Below are positions 1-10,839 of a DNA stretch of 64,000 bases, one piece after another (positions within the stretch are counted from its first letter, which is position 1; the number at the start of each line of letters is the position of its first letter). The stretch is from contig JABRWF010000006.1 of NCBI GenBank assembly GCA_018343915.1, positions 1,984,001 through 2,048,000 on the forward strand, read 5' to 3'. Source of the stretch: Agroathelia rolfsii (lineage: Eukaryota; Basidiomycota; Agaricomycetes; Amylocorticiales; Amylocorticiaceae). The position numbers and the translations under genes are program-made. The notes under the pieces are model-generated. The model was not told the origin of the DNA, did not search any database, and worked only from the letters and a program-made list of their open reading frames with translations.

Positions 1-226
1 TACATATGCACAACAGAGGGAGCAACAGATACGACATAGACATACGGCCAAATGACATATAGTCCTGGGTGCCAAACCACATGAGCCCAGTCATGAGAGA
101 GTTTGGAATCCGGGGTCGAAGACCAAAGTAGAGGTTTGGTCGATATGGTCCCCACAAAGCTTCAGGCGGCGAACCGCCCAGAGCCGGTAGGGCCAGAGTA
201 GATAGTAGCAGCCATCTGAGCTGCAT
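1..226 (-). CDS. Mannosyl-oligosaccharide glucosidase (glucosidase I, GH63), N-terminal exon, partial
   Basis: Reads leftward from ATG at 226 and leaves the window. The first exon (226 to 46) gives a hydrophobic signal peptide (MQLRWLLLSTLALPALG), then the block LWGPYRPNLYFGLRPRIP and SLMTGLMWFGTQDY, which I recognise as the N-terminus of eukaryotic glucosidase I. This family removes the outermost glucose from Glc3Man9GlcNAc2 in the ER, the first trimming step of N-glycan processing. The exon ends at a good donor (GTATGT, 45 to 40) straight after SFGR, so positions 1-45 are intron. The catalytic domain lies outside the window and cannot be judged. Its 5' side faces the 3' end of the next minus-strand gene. 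Confidence 0.85.
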   Translation of the reverse strand, partial: MQLRWLLLSTLALPALGGSPPEALWGPYRPNLYFGLRPRIPNSLMTGLMWFGTQDYMSFGRMSMSYLLLPLLCIC

Positions 227-659
227 ATTTACCTACAGCAAATGTGGTCGCGTCGTAAAATGCTGAGGTGCTTGTGGGTTAAGCGTAAAGTAGAGTATTC
301 CAGAGTCCCGCAACGCGACGTGTCTGTCTGTGCAATATGCGTTGGTCAATACTTCCGAAATGTCAGGATGTTGCTTTTACGTCATCACATGCTTGACTAC
401 CGTTCTCCAACGCTTCGTTTAGATTGTTGTCCAGTAATCATTCAAATATTCAGATGCTGAGTACTAAATATTTGATTACGAGCATTAAAATATTATTCTT
501 CGGGATTCAATCCCCAGGTGAATTTTAGATTTCTTGAATTCTGATCAAATGCGTGCAAGGTGAACAAGATGGTACTAAGTAATACTGTCAGTGGCCGTCG
601 TTCGAAGCAGTAATCAAACTGATCCAAGTATCATCAGAAGTGCACGATTTAAATCGCTT
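227..659. other. Intergenic, glucosidase I upstream region
   Basis: 433 bases between the glucosidase start and the stop codon of the eIF4E-binding gene; both genes are on the minus strand. It is AT-rich around 455-540. It should hold the glucosidase promoter and the terminator of the next gene, but I see no clear TATA box or poly(A) signal. The short open frame from 242 uses none of the splice or composition signals seen in neighbouring genes. Confidence 0.5.
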
Positions 660-1730
660 TCAGTCGTCGGGATTATGATATTCTGTATCCACAGAGTCCC
701 TGTGCCTGAAACCACCTCTTTTGCCTCTGCCCCTCCCACCGGATTTAGGAGGTCTGTTTCGAGGTCCACCTCTGCCTCGATAGCCACCCCTAAATCCTCG
801 CTGTCCCAAACTCGGACCAGGTATTCCAAGTGCTGAAAGTTGAGATTCGTGCGGATCGTCATTCCCTGACACTGAGATTCGCATAAAGTCTTGTGCTAGC
901 TCAGCTTCGCCTAGACCCCAGGACTCAGAAGCTTGACGCTGGACTTCATCCAGAAGACGCGTGGGAGAATTTTGATTATAAGGATTGGTATGGAATCTGG
1001 TAGGACGTATGTTAATGGTTCTTATCCGAAATGAAAACGGGTGCTGACCTGGGACTAAGGTGATTCAAGATCAGACGGTGCGCTCCAATTTTGTTTGCAA
1101 ATTCGCCAGCCATTATCTAGATAAAGTTAAGTCAAAACCAAAAAGGCTCATACCAAAAAGTCTCACAGGCGTCGAATGCCCACGTCGAAGAACTTTTTCT
1201 TGCACCAGTGTCTCAGGGCGTCGCTCTGCCAGGATAGGATCAATGCTTAGGGAGAAATATGCATCAGTGGCTTCGTGAATGAGTAGGGAAGTCGATCCAA
1301 TTGGACTCGTGAGTGGTACTAGGGCGGAGGAATCACTTGTATCACCTTGAATAGGAAGGAAAAGGTTTTAAGGATGTATTTGGCTAATATGACAATGCCA
1401 TACCTAGAATTACAATCTTGCGAGATGGGGCGACGGTTTCACGGAAAACATAACCCAGAGAAGGCGCTTGATAGGATTGAGTAAATTGACAGATTAGCTA
1501 CGTACGAGGAGCATACCTCTGTGGACAAGCGGACCAGCATCTATTTTGACGTTATCACCGGTCTCTGTAATATCACGCCACAAACCATCCACATCGCAAA
1601 TTATATCTCGTCCTGGTATCTCACTTTCGTGAGGATCTGGATCTGGCGATATAGCCTGATTTGTCTCTCTGATGCTGAGTAGCTCGTGGACGGTATATTT
1701 GTCCCTAGAGTTCGTCATTGTGGCTTTCAT
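660..1730 (-). CDS. Putative eIF4E-binding protein with RGG tail (Caf20/4E-T-like)
   Basis: Three exons: 1730-1517, 1345-1154, 1048-660; both junctions keep frame, giving 264 residues. Near the N-terminus RDKYTVHELLSIR contains the canonical eIF4E-binding pattern Y-x4-L-hydrophobic, and it resembles the YTIDELF-type start of yeast Caf20 and the YTKEELL of animal 4E-T. The C-terminal 60 residues are an RGG box (RGFRGGYRGRGG, GGRGRGKRGGFR), a common RNA-binding and methylation region. The middle is low-complexity without a recognised domain. Such proteins compete with eIF4G for eIF4E and repress selected mRNAs; that role is inferred from the motif. The start could also be the second ATG at 1718. 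The longer frame that reads to 1742 begins at GTG, so ATG 1730 is preferred. Confidence 0.7.
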
Positions 1731-2942
1731 GATGTTGCGCACGAACGCTCTTAGCCCAGGTGGTCCATACAGCTCAATTTTAAGCTAGCAACCTTCTGTT
1801 AGTTGTGATATCATTGGAATTTGATTTTACTCACTTCAGGTTCTTTCACATACTCAGGAGGTAGTAGAAGGTTCCTGAGGAAAGTAATTATACCCATGAT
1901 ATGGTCGGCTAATATGAAGAGGACTTCATCAGAATTTTGTATTGAGATGGATCTTCTCATTACCGTGCATATGGGTTATAAAGATTTTCTTCACGTTCTC
2001 GGGCCTCAAAAAGTTTGGTGAATACGGTTGGAGCGCAAATTGACGCAGTGTGCCTTCGGCACAATCAACCACTGGTTGAAGATAAGAACAATTAAAGATG
2101 GTTTATTTATTAAAGGAAAACATACTGTACAACGATCCATCTCCCTTGACGTCAAGAACCTGGACACTTCATTTGATATTCGTGGTTTCGTTTACTTTTG
2201 TTGATATGACTTGCCAGAGATGAGCAGTTTCGGAATTTCATAGGCCCGCCTCCTGATGATGTGCCCAGGAAAGATAAAGAGAACGGACGGACTTGCGGCA
2301 AGGACATAGTATCACAAGCACTGGTCAAACCAGGATCCTCAGATTTTATGTTAGGCTAGCCAATGGCTGGCTTTGACGTGACGACGATAGAGGGTTTGGG
2401 ATAACCAAGAGCGGGTAAACGTGATTATGTGTGCAAGCCAAACTATTGATGCTAGTGCTAGAGGGAAAATTGATGCAATCTCAGGCCGTCACTCTGCTTT
2501 CTCTGGAACTTGAAGGTGCCAGTGCACAATACAAAGTCAGAGATCAAGATCAAATTTACGCTCTCAATAACTCCTAGTCCGGTTGAGAGCTTTGATTGCG
2601 GCGGGAAGAAAATAATAGTCCGGGATAAATGATAGTAAATAACAGATGTTGTATGTAGCCACTGTGATAGTGCTAGTGGGCTCGAAATTATGATCACGAA
2701 TGAGGCTGAACGAGATCCCGGTGGCTGTATGTTACGTAATCAAGCACAAGTGGTGGCTGGAAGCTCTTGTTCAACCGACTTGGTTCAAATCACCAGCAAC
2801 TCGGGCCTAACCCTCAATACGTCTACACTTCATATATCAGTCGAGACTTGGATCCAACGACTTGAGCTCAGCGATCAATCAATCACAGGTATGGAATGGA
2901 GGTATATTTCGAAGTCCATTTTCATTCATTACAAAGCAAGAA
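1731..2942. other. Divergent intergenic region
   Basis: 1.2 kb between the eIF4E-binding gene (-) and the disordered-protein gene (+). It must carry two promoters. I find no convincing exon, repeat or RNA gene. The small frames here begin at non-ATG codons or lack splice context. The 3' part (2690-2940) may be 5' UTR, with a possible acceptor-like CACAG at 2884-2888, but no upstream coding exon is evident. Confidence 0.4.
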
Positions 2943-3989
2943 ATGGCCGTCACCCAGCCATCGTCCATTAGCAGTTCCCGCAACTTCAAGTTCAACAGTG
3001 CTAGTACACCGAATCTTCTCACCGCATCTTCCTCCTCCTTGGTGGTTCCGGATGTCTATGTTGTTCCGCCCGAGGAAGAACACCATATCAACCCTCCTTA
3101 TTGCTTACATGATTCTCACGAATCGTTGAGCACCATCGAAGATGAGCATAATGATGTAGCACCGCCTCTGAGACGGATGGGTAATCGAGTCAAGGCCGAC
3201 AGTCGCATATCTACGGTGCAAGAGGACATAGAGGATTCCGATATAGTTGAAGTCGTCCGGGTCAAGAAGAACCGTCAATCCCATATATATGAGCAGGATC
3301 AGGCTCAGCCATCCCTTCCTTCCACTATCAAATCACGCGCTTCCAAAGCAATGCGGTCAATTAAGATTGTCAGCAGAGGTTCCATCCGCTCGAAGATAGG
3401 CAGCAGCTCTGGTCGCGCTTTACCACGTCCTGGAGAGCAACACGGCGGCCTAGAGTTTATTCCACCACTTGAGGAGCAACCATTGCGCCTTACCAGACAC
3501 AGATCCGCTACCATTTCGCGAATGTTTAGCACACGAAATATGTCTAAGCCCGACCTCAACTACCCTTTTGGAGAAGGATCAGATCCACCCAAGAAAGATA
3601 CTTCCATGCGTAGCCTTCACAAGAAGCGCATGTCTACTGACGATACACGTCCCTCATCACATTCTCATCCGACGGTAGACAGGGAAAATCGCCGACTGTT
3701 TTCCCTTCCTGCTCTAGACAAGCTTTTCTCCAAATCATCTGACTCTCAGCCTCGCGTGATATCGCCCACGCTATCTCGCAGTTCAACTGAGTCGTCGAAC
3801 AACAGTTCTGATGTCCCGAAGACACCACGTGACCGTGTCACCAATGAGTGCTCGGAGGATTCCAGCAAGAAATTGATGTCATCTGCTCTTCCCACAGATG
3901 ATGGAGATTTAAGCATGGAAATGCGTTTGGACTCTTTTCATTTTGATTCTTTGTCATTCAATCCAGAAGATTTTGATATTTCAAGATAA
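2943..3989 (+). CDS. Disordered Ser/Pro-rich hypothetical protein
   Basis: Single-exon frame of 348 residues from ATG 2943 (context AAGAAATGG) to the stop at 3987. The open frame runs further upstream, but the upstream in-frame initiator would be TTG at 2862, so 2943 is the first ATG. Composition is dominated by Ser, Pro, Arg and acidic residues. Basic stretches such as SRASKAMRSIKIVSRGSIRSK and repeated RxxS/SP motifs suggest a phosphorylated regulatory or scaffold protein. The C-terminus is acidic and hydrophobic (DSFHFDSLSFNPEDFDISR). I recognise no domain, signal peptide or membrane segment. Even codon use and the uninterrupted length support a real gene. Confidence 0.65.
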   Translation: MAVTQPSSISSSRNFKFNSASTPNLLTASSSSLVVPDVYVVPPEEEHHINPPYCLHDSHESLSTIEDEHNDVAPPLRRMGNRVKADSRISTVQEDIEDSDIVEVVRVKKNRQSHIYEQDQAQPSLPSTIKSRASKAMRSIKIVSRGSIRSKIGSSSGRALPRPGEQHGGLEFIPPLEEQPLRLTRHRSATISRMFSTRNMSKPDLNYPFGEGSDPPKKDTSMRSLHKKRMSTDDTRPSSHSHPTVDRENRRLFSLPALDKLFSKSSDSQPRVISPTLSRSSTESSNNSSDVPKTPRDRVTNECSEDSSKKLMSSALPTDDGDLSMEMRLDSFHFDSLSFNPEDFDISR

Positions 3990-6706
3990 CTATCTTCGCC
4001 CGGCACAAGTTTGCTTTGTATTATATTTTGTTTATGCCTTTTCCACATCACGTCGTACTTACATCCCTTCTTGCATTTTGGATTGTCACCTATTTCCGTA
4101 TGTAGTGCGTGTTCATGCACGTCTGATACATGGTTTTAACACATTAATTCGACATGGATAATTTCATTAATTCATCGCCTGAAAGGCGGATAAGGTTGGA
4201 AAAAATTGGGAAATTTCTGATAACGCAGGGGTTCATCATCAAGGCGTGGCCAACTCTCGAGGCCCGAAAGCCTTCCCCGCTAGTGAAGATCAGTACCAAT
4301 CATGGCCTTGATATGCCAGAGCCCCTTGCATAACCTCTGCTCCTTTGGGATAAATCCCAACCACTCTGCTGGCAAGCAATCCGTCGTCCATGACATCCAT
4401 TCCACCAAAACTCGCTCGACCATGCCTTTGAATCACCGCAAGGGTGAACCGCTCAACACCGTCTAGACTCTATACGCTGCATTGAGATGTCTTCCAGATG
4501 GGAGTTCAACCTCGATGCTGCAGGGTGTCAGAGATGTACTTTTGCGTTTTTTGCAAATCCACAGTCGATAGGCAAACATCCCTCATTCACGCAACACATC
4601 TTTCAGCAGATAGGGCCTTGGTGTCCTCGCACCTCATCGTTCATAACGCAACAACGGATATCGAGAAAGGATCTCTATTAAAACTCCCGCAGGAGTCTTA
4701 AAGTCCGACATGCGCTCGAACGACTTGATAGCAGGGATTAAGGTGACCTAACCGTGTCTGATGGGAGAACAAGAGAGCGCACTTATCAACCATAGAAGCC
4801 AAGCAGCAAAGATACACTCGACGATCTCATGCAGCCCGTTGCAAGAAGTTGAACAGGGAAAAGCAATCAACATAGTAGTCGTGTAGGTCCATTGGGTGAG
4901 TCTTTGCGTCGCAAAGGTTGACACATGGCTTAGGTCCGTCAAGGTACGAACAGATTGTCAGTCAGGAATCTTATAACTCGCCGAGTGGAGGAAATGCATG
5001 AGTCAATGACTCTCCCTTCACAAGTTGTCTTCCCGAAGAAAGACAAAGTTAGGGATCGGTCAACCTTTCCGAAACCCATGCACCACCGTAGACCGGCAAC
5101 GTGAAATAGATCGTAATCCCTGCCTTTTCACTTTTCTGTGTGGACCCCATAATCTATATCAGAAAAACCAAGCCACTTGAATGCATCTAGTTTAAGTCCG
5201 CCTGTAGCCATGCCAATTTCGCCACGTAAAAATACGCTTTTAGGACCTTTGCTCATCGAGATATCCAGCACGAGGCAGGTGCCAAGTCAGATACTGATGC
5301 AGCCGCCTACGGCATGCGAAATCAAGCTAAAATATTGCCGAGACGAAAGTTATACTTTCGCGAGGTCGAGAGACCTGGGCACCAGTCCTTATGTGGCGCT
5401 CTTCTTATACACATCACGTTGACGAGCATGGCTGGCAGGAATCATAGGGGAAAAAAGGAGCACAGGATGTACTGATGGCAATGCTTGGATAGGCAAGCTG
5501 CAGAGAATGGTGATGAATGGCAAATATGATCGTACGGGACAACCTGTTTGGGGCCATTGAATGCACCAAGCACTTGTCCGAACAATGACCTTGCTCTATA
5601 CTTGACGACAACCCACCCCCTTAGGGCAGGTCAAGAGTACCTCTAGCATTGAGCAATAAGGATTTCTCCAACGCCACATCGACTACTTCGCGCGTTTCCG
5701 GTATGATTCTACCCATCGCGCCTCAACAGAACAAGTTCTGGAGGCGCAACAAGTTTCTGACCACACAGGCGGAAGTCCGTATGGTGATGCAGCATTGGGT
5801 ACTACTTTTTGTTGTCCAAACGCGTTCCGGAGGTGTCAAGACGCCTTGTATGTCATTGCAGAACATCGTCAAACAAATGAAGGGGCTTCCACAACAAGAC
5901 CCAGAGCCGTGTATCATTGCCACAGACCATCGCTGCGATCGCGTAAAGACCATCACCCAAGTCTTTGGTTCCCTAGATTCTGCACAAGCCAGAGCAAACG
6001 GAAGGACGCGGTGACCCGAAATGATCTAGGGTTAGGTTGGATGCCACTTGAAGTGGATCAGGTTGGCTGGAGGGCGCGATTTGAATAGACGCAGTGGTAG
6101 GGAGAATCCGATGTAGAGGGAACTCGGAGCGTTAAGAGTTATCGAAAAGACCAAATGGCGACGGAGACCTAGTTGATGCGGTATGGATGCAAGAGCATGA
6201 CTTGGAGTTTCAGCTTCTGAGCGATGCGACTTGCCACTGTGGCGCTATATTACGTGATGCTCAGCCACCGACGCGTTGAGACGATAAACATGATTGTCAA
6301 CGGTTTGTCGGAGACGGACATAACAGTTTACTGAAGCTTGACGCATCTAGATTAATACCGCGTTATGATATAATATATGGGACATTTTGATGGTCAATAA
6401 GTGCTTTTCCACCCGGCCGGAGCATATCAACATATCCCAAGGACTATCATTCATGTCTAAACAAAATTCTCTTATCACTACAAGGAGCCTCTTTAATTGA
6501 ACAATCTAACTAGAGCGCTGTATTACATTCTTCGCTATTTGAATTGATGACTTCGTCATTTTGGATCAGAAATTTCGATAGAACCTGATTACATTAACGT
6601 CGCCACCTTCATCAAAGATATCGGAATGTGACTCACAATGACTTTATCTTCTTAAATAGCCGAAGGTATCATAAGTTATAGCATCTTTCAACTGTCCTCT
6701 AACTGA
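3990..6706. other. Gene-poor stretch with possible coding relics
   Basis: 2.7 kb without a gene I can support. Short protein-like stretches appear on the minus strand near 4490-4260 (for example GGMDVMDDGLLASRVVGIYP) and on the plus strand at 5649-6011 (121 codons to the stop at 6012, start not ATG), but none starts cleanly, splices or matches a family I know. Base composition drops to AT-rich from about 6300, where the upstream region of the dehydratase begins. It may be a decayed gene or old transposon; no terminal repeats or target duplications were seen. Confidence 0.35.
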
Positions 6707-8129
6707 ATGACTTTTCAAGAGCAACTATGGACTCACACACCCCTCGTCTTCTCAAGGCACCTCTCTGCGTCTCTTGATGCTAATGTTTATCTGAAACTAG
6801 AGGCAACTACTGCATTAGATGTCATTGTCACGATTGGCTAATACGTCTCAATAATACTTCTAACGCATTTGACTATCGGTATATAGAACCTACAACCTTC
6901 TCAATCGTTCAAATATCGTGGAGTGTCGTTATTTGCACAGCAATGCAAGGCAAAGCATGGCCCAAATGTGCATCTGGTCATCGCCTCATCAGGAAATGCC
7001 GGGCTAGCATGTGCCTGTTCCGCCAAAGACCTAGGCCTCAAGTGCACCGTGTTCTTACCTGAGGGCCAGAGCGAGGATGTGTTGAAAGTCTTTCGTCGTG
7101 AAGGTGCAGATGTTGTCGTTACTGGCAAATATTACGCAGCTGCTAAAGAAGCCGCTGCGAAATTCGTGGAAGCGAAGGAGGATTGGTGAGTGTCGAATTG
7201 GGTGGGCGTGTGGTAAGACTGCTCATCAGAGGCCCTCCATTAGTGTCCTTTGCCCAACATATGAGGATGAGATCCTCTGGGAAGGCCATAGCTCAATGAT
7301 ATCCGAAATAAAGCAAGATCTCGGATCGGTTGTTCCTGATGCTATCGTCTGTAGCGTAGGTGGTGGGGGGCTCCTAGCTGGCGTTATGCGAGGGTGCGAA
7401 CGCGAAGGTTGGGGAAACAGTCAGTGCAGCCCCCTGATAATGCAAGAGGGACATTAAAATAACCGCTCAAATAGTACCCATAGCTGGAGTAGAGACACAT
7501 GGATCCAATGTCTTTTATCAATCCCTGGCGGCTAATCATGGGCGCTTCACCGAAGATTCGTCACACACGAGGGTTACCATCCATGCTGATGAGGAAAATG
7601 ATCTAGTGTATGCCCACTTCCCAGACGGGCCCAAGTCCCGTGCTTCATCGCTTGGGGCGTCCACACCGGGACACTCTATAGTCAGAAAAGCGCTGGACTA
7701 CACAGGTGGAATCCTGAGTATTTCGGTATCGGACGAGATGGCCATGCAGACATTAGTAGATTTCGTTGGTGAGTGGAATATGCTGGCAAAACCATGCGAT
7801 GTAGTTAAGTTATTTCTTCCAAAGCCGACCACAAAACACTAGTGGAGCTTGCATGTAGTGCATCGCTAAGTGTCGCCTATAACCGAGAGCTATTCTATCA
7901 GGTTATACCCCCTTCTCCGTCGGGAAAAAGGAAGACCGTGGTTTTTATTGTTTGTGGTGGCTTCAAGATTTCTGGAGTAGAGCTAGAAGAGTATCGAAGA
8001 CTCGCTAAGGAGGATGTAGGCCAGGTTTGGAGTGTCTGCGTCGATGGTCGTAAAGTAGAAGTGCCCAAATATCGTGAGGCCACAACTTTATCGACGGATT
8101 CGTGGCCAGAATCAAATAAGTACTGTTAG
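6707..8129 (+). CDS. L-serine/L-threonine dehydratase-like PLP enzyme, copy A
   Basis: Five exons: 6707-6802, 6887-7185, 7244-7419, 7475-7768, 7825-8129; 389 residues, all in frame. The fold-type II PLP signatures are present. SQSFKYRGVS carries the Schiff-base lysine, SSGNAGLA is the substrate and phosphate loop, and SVGGGGLLAG is the second glycine-rich loop near the cofactor. CPTYEDEILWEGHSSM matches serine dehydratases of the SDS/CHA1 type. These enzymes deaminate serine or threonine to pyruvate or 2-oxobutyrate plus ammonia, in the cytosol or mitochondrion. Intron 1 begins with GC rather than GT (LKLE|gcaact), fixed by alignment to copy B. It is the upstream member of a tandem pair. Confidence 0.85.
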
Positions 8130-8491
8130 CAGGGTAGTCTCGGGGTTGGAGAAGTTTGTTCCAGAAAAAATTAAATCGTATAACAATTAATTATATGTAT
8201 TCAAGGCGATGCCAGTGCGGTGTTTATATACATGTGGCATACTGATACAACTTCTTCCTCGCCGGCTCTGGGTCGTAAACGTTATGATTGGGATACTACA
8301 GCATTAGCACATCCGGCAACTCATCGGTGAATTCGAAGGTGATTGCGGGTGTACAAGTACTATTCATCAACCTAACATCGTATCGATTGCCATCGGCCAC
8401 TAGATGATTAATCGATAATTGCTAAATCGCAACCATCTAACTGTCTATCATCTGCCATTTTAATTGAGGCGTGTTTACTAGGATCTTTGGC
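8130..8491. other. Spacer between the two dehydratase genes
   Basis: 362 bases holding the 3' end of copy A and the promoter of copy B. It is AT-rich; ATTAATTATATG occurs near 8185 and several ATCGAT-like steps near 8380-8415. No further coding sequence is visible. Confidence 0.4.
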
Positions 8492-9997
8492 ATGGCGAAC
8501 GAAACGGAGCTATATTCTAAAACACCTCTCTTGTTTTCTCGGCACCTCTCAGCAACACTAGATGCTTCGGTGTATCTCAAACTCGAGGTTTGTGTATAGC
8601 CACGATAGATATTACATCCTGAGCGACTCGAGATTCTGATTGCCACTAGCATGTATTGACGATGACATCACATTGATACAGAACCTCCAACCATGTCATT
8701 CTTTCAAATCCCGAGGCATCTCCCTCTTCGCGCAGCGAGCCAAGGAGCGCTACGGGCCCTCGGCGCACCTCGTCATCGCCTCGGGCGGAAACGCAGGTCT
8801 GGCAGCGGCATGCGCAGCCCACGCGCTAGACATCAAGTGCACCGTGTGCCTCCCCCAAGGCCCCAGCGAGCGCATACTAGATTTCTTTAGGAAGGAGCAC
8901 GCCAACGTTGTCATCATCGACAGTGCGTTTTATGTAAGTGCAGTAGCGGCTGCACAGCGATTGGTAGATGAAGATGAGCATGCGTAAGTTTTGCTGTTCA
9001 AATTTTATGGAGCGAAGGGTGCATGAGTCGTATGTATGGGGTTGTGGCGCTTCTACTATTCAAGCTAAGACTGAATTGAAATGCGTCATTTACTAATGTA
9101 TTTTCCTTTCATAATTCTTAGGTTCATGTGCCCTGCGTATGAGAATAGCATTATCTGGGAGGGTCATGCTTCGATGGTTTCGGAAATCAAACACGATTTG
9201 TTCGGTGTGGTACCAGATGCCATTTTTTGTAGCGTAGGTGGAGGAGGTTTGATCGGAGGCATCATGATGGGTTGTAGGAGAGAAGGCTGGGATTCAGGTA
9301 ACGAACTTCCAAACGGCATGTTTATTTACTCATTAACTATGTATGGTGCAAACAGTACCGATCGTAGCCGTCGAAACACACGGTTCAGATACCTTCTATC
9401 AATCACTAGCTTTGAATAGAGGAGAATACGGAGCTGTCGAAAATACATCACTAGTTTCAGACAAATTACCAAAGACGGTCGAGGGGCGGTGGGATGAAGA
9501 TCACCAAGTGCATTACTCGAATCTTATCAACGGGCCTGTCTCACGCGCGACATCTCTAGGCGCGTCTACGCCAGCTCCAGCTGTGGTTAAGAAGGCGCTG
9601 ACTCGGGAAGGTGGTGTTAGATCTGTGACAGTTTCAGACGAGATGACAATGCGGACAGTGCTAGGCTTAGCCGGTGCGTTTGGCATACTTCTGTTTCATT
9701 CCGATCGTGAGGAATGTCTGACAGCTGAACTGTGTGTTAACGCCAGAGGATCACAAGATGCTAGTTGAACTCGCATGTGGTGCTGCTCTCAGCCCAGCAT
9801 ACAACAGGGCATTATTCGACAGTATTATGCCGTCGACGTCGGAAGGCAGTAAAAAGCCAACTGTCGTGTTTGTGGTTTGTGGTGGGTTCAAGATTTCATT
9901 AGAGGAACTGGTTGAGTATGAGAAATGCGTGGAGGCTGACACCGCGGAGTCATGGAAAGTACGGCTGGACGGTAAAGCATTTTCTGTGACCAAATGA
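8492..9997 (+). CDS. L-serine/L-threonine dehydratase-like PLP enzyme, copy B
   Basis: Five exons: 8492-8587, 8682-8983, 9122-9297, 9356-9673, 9747-9997; 380 residues. Exon 1 (96 bases) and exon 3 (176 bases) have the same length as in copy A and all intron positions coincide, so the pair arose by tandem duplication. Key residues are kept: SFKSRGIS with the PLP lysine, SGGNAGLA, and SVGGGGLIGG. MCPAYENSIIWEGHASM replaces the copy A version. Exon 2 is clearly GC-richer than its surroundings (8700-8890), unlike copy A. Intron 1 here has a normal GT donor. Substrate difference between A and B cannot be told from sequence. Confidence 0.85.
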
Positions 9998-10106
9998 TAT
10001 GGCCGAAAGATTAGATAGAATGATATTGTACATCGTTTTTATGTTTTCAATGAGTGGTGTGTACCTTTGGCTAGTCACAAAGTAAAAAGGATGGCAGGCA
10101 GGACAA

Positions 10107-10543
10107 TCAGACCAATCGTTTAGGAGAGTCGGTGGTCGCGGTTTCCTGTTCTTCGCGCTCAGCACGTTTGGCCCTACGCTCGGCCTTGAAGCGCTCCAGC
10201 TCTGCCTGAATTTCAGAGCGGGTTGTTGGCACGGTCTGTGAACGAAATGTGGGATAAGTATCAAACAAGCACACATGTGCATCGCTGTGAAAACGAAAGG
10301 TCACGCACCCGTACTAGTTTAGATTCTGCAGGAAACAGGTGGTCTTTGTACTGCCGTAGGTGAACGCGGTCAGTGGCTGTAGATGGACGTGCAGGACTGT
10401 TGAGACACAGCCAGTAGTGATGGAATGCTCACAGGAAGAACGTTTTCCCTGTACCATTTCGCGTCTCCAAAGTGCATGAGAGCGACTACAGGAATGAAGA
10501 GATAGAGACCGAATTTGAAAACCTCGAGGTTTGGGCCGGCCAT
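10107..10543 (-). CDS. PET100: Cytochrome c oxidase assembly factor PET100 homologue
   Basis: Three exons: 10543-10433, 10350-10309, 10235-10107; 93 residues. It starts MAGPNLEVFKFGLYLFIPVV, an N-terminal membrane segment, followed by DAKWYRENVLPYKDHLFPAE, then a highly charged coiled tail (ELERFKAERRAKRAEREEQE). This order matches PET100, a small inner-membrane mitochondrial protein that helps assemble complex IV. The acceptor of intron 1 was chosen at 10351 because only this one keeps phase and gives the WY...LxPAE spacing of the family. The gene shares a 296-base divergent promoter region (10544-10839) with the histidine kinase gene. Confidence 0.8.
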
Positions 10544-10839
10544 GAGAGTGTCAATGCTGGTAAGTCAATATTAGCGCCAGTGCAAGAAAGCAGTTAGACG
10601 CGGCTACACAACAATGAATACAACGACGGGCTATGATTGGTCCGGCGAAGGGCTGACATGGCAATGTGCACAACTAGAAGAAGATTGACAGATTGCCCCC
10701 TCTTGGCTCAGCAGACCACAACATAGCATTTTGTTATCCATTCATGGCTTTTCTCTTTGCCAGCGTCCCTACGTGTTCTTAAGCAGGCCAGTCGCCTGGT
10801 CTTTGTTTTCTCCCCCTTGTATTGCGCCCTGCTACTGCC

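Noticed and set aside
2862..2942. N-terminal extension of the disordered protein
   Set aside because: It would start at TTG, not ATG. The first in-frame ATG with good context is 2943.
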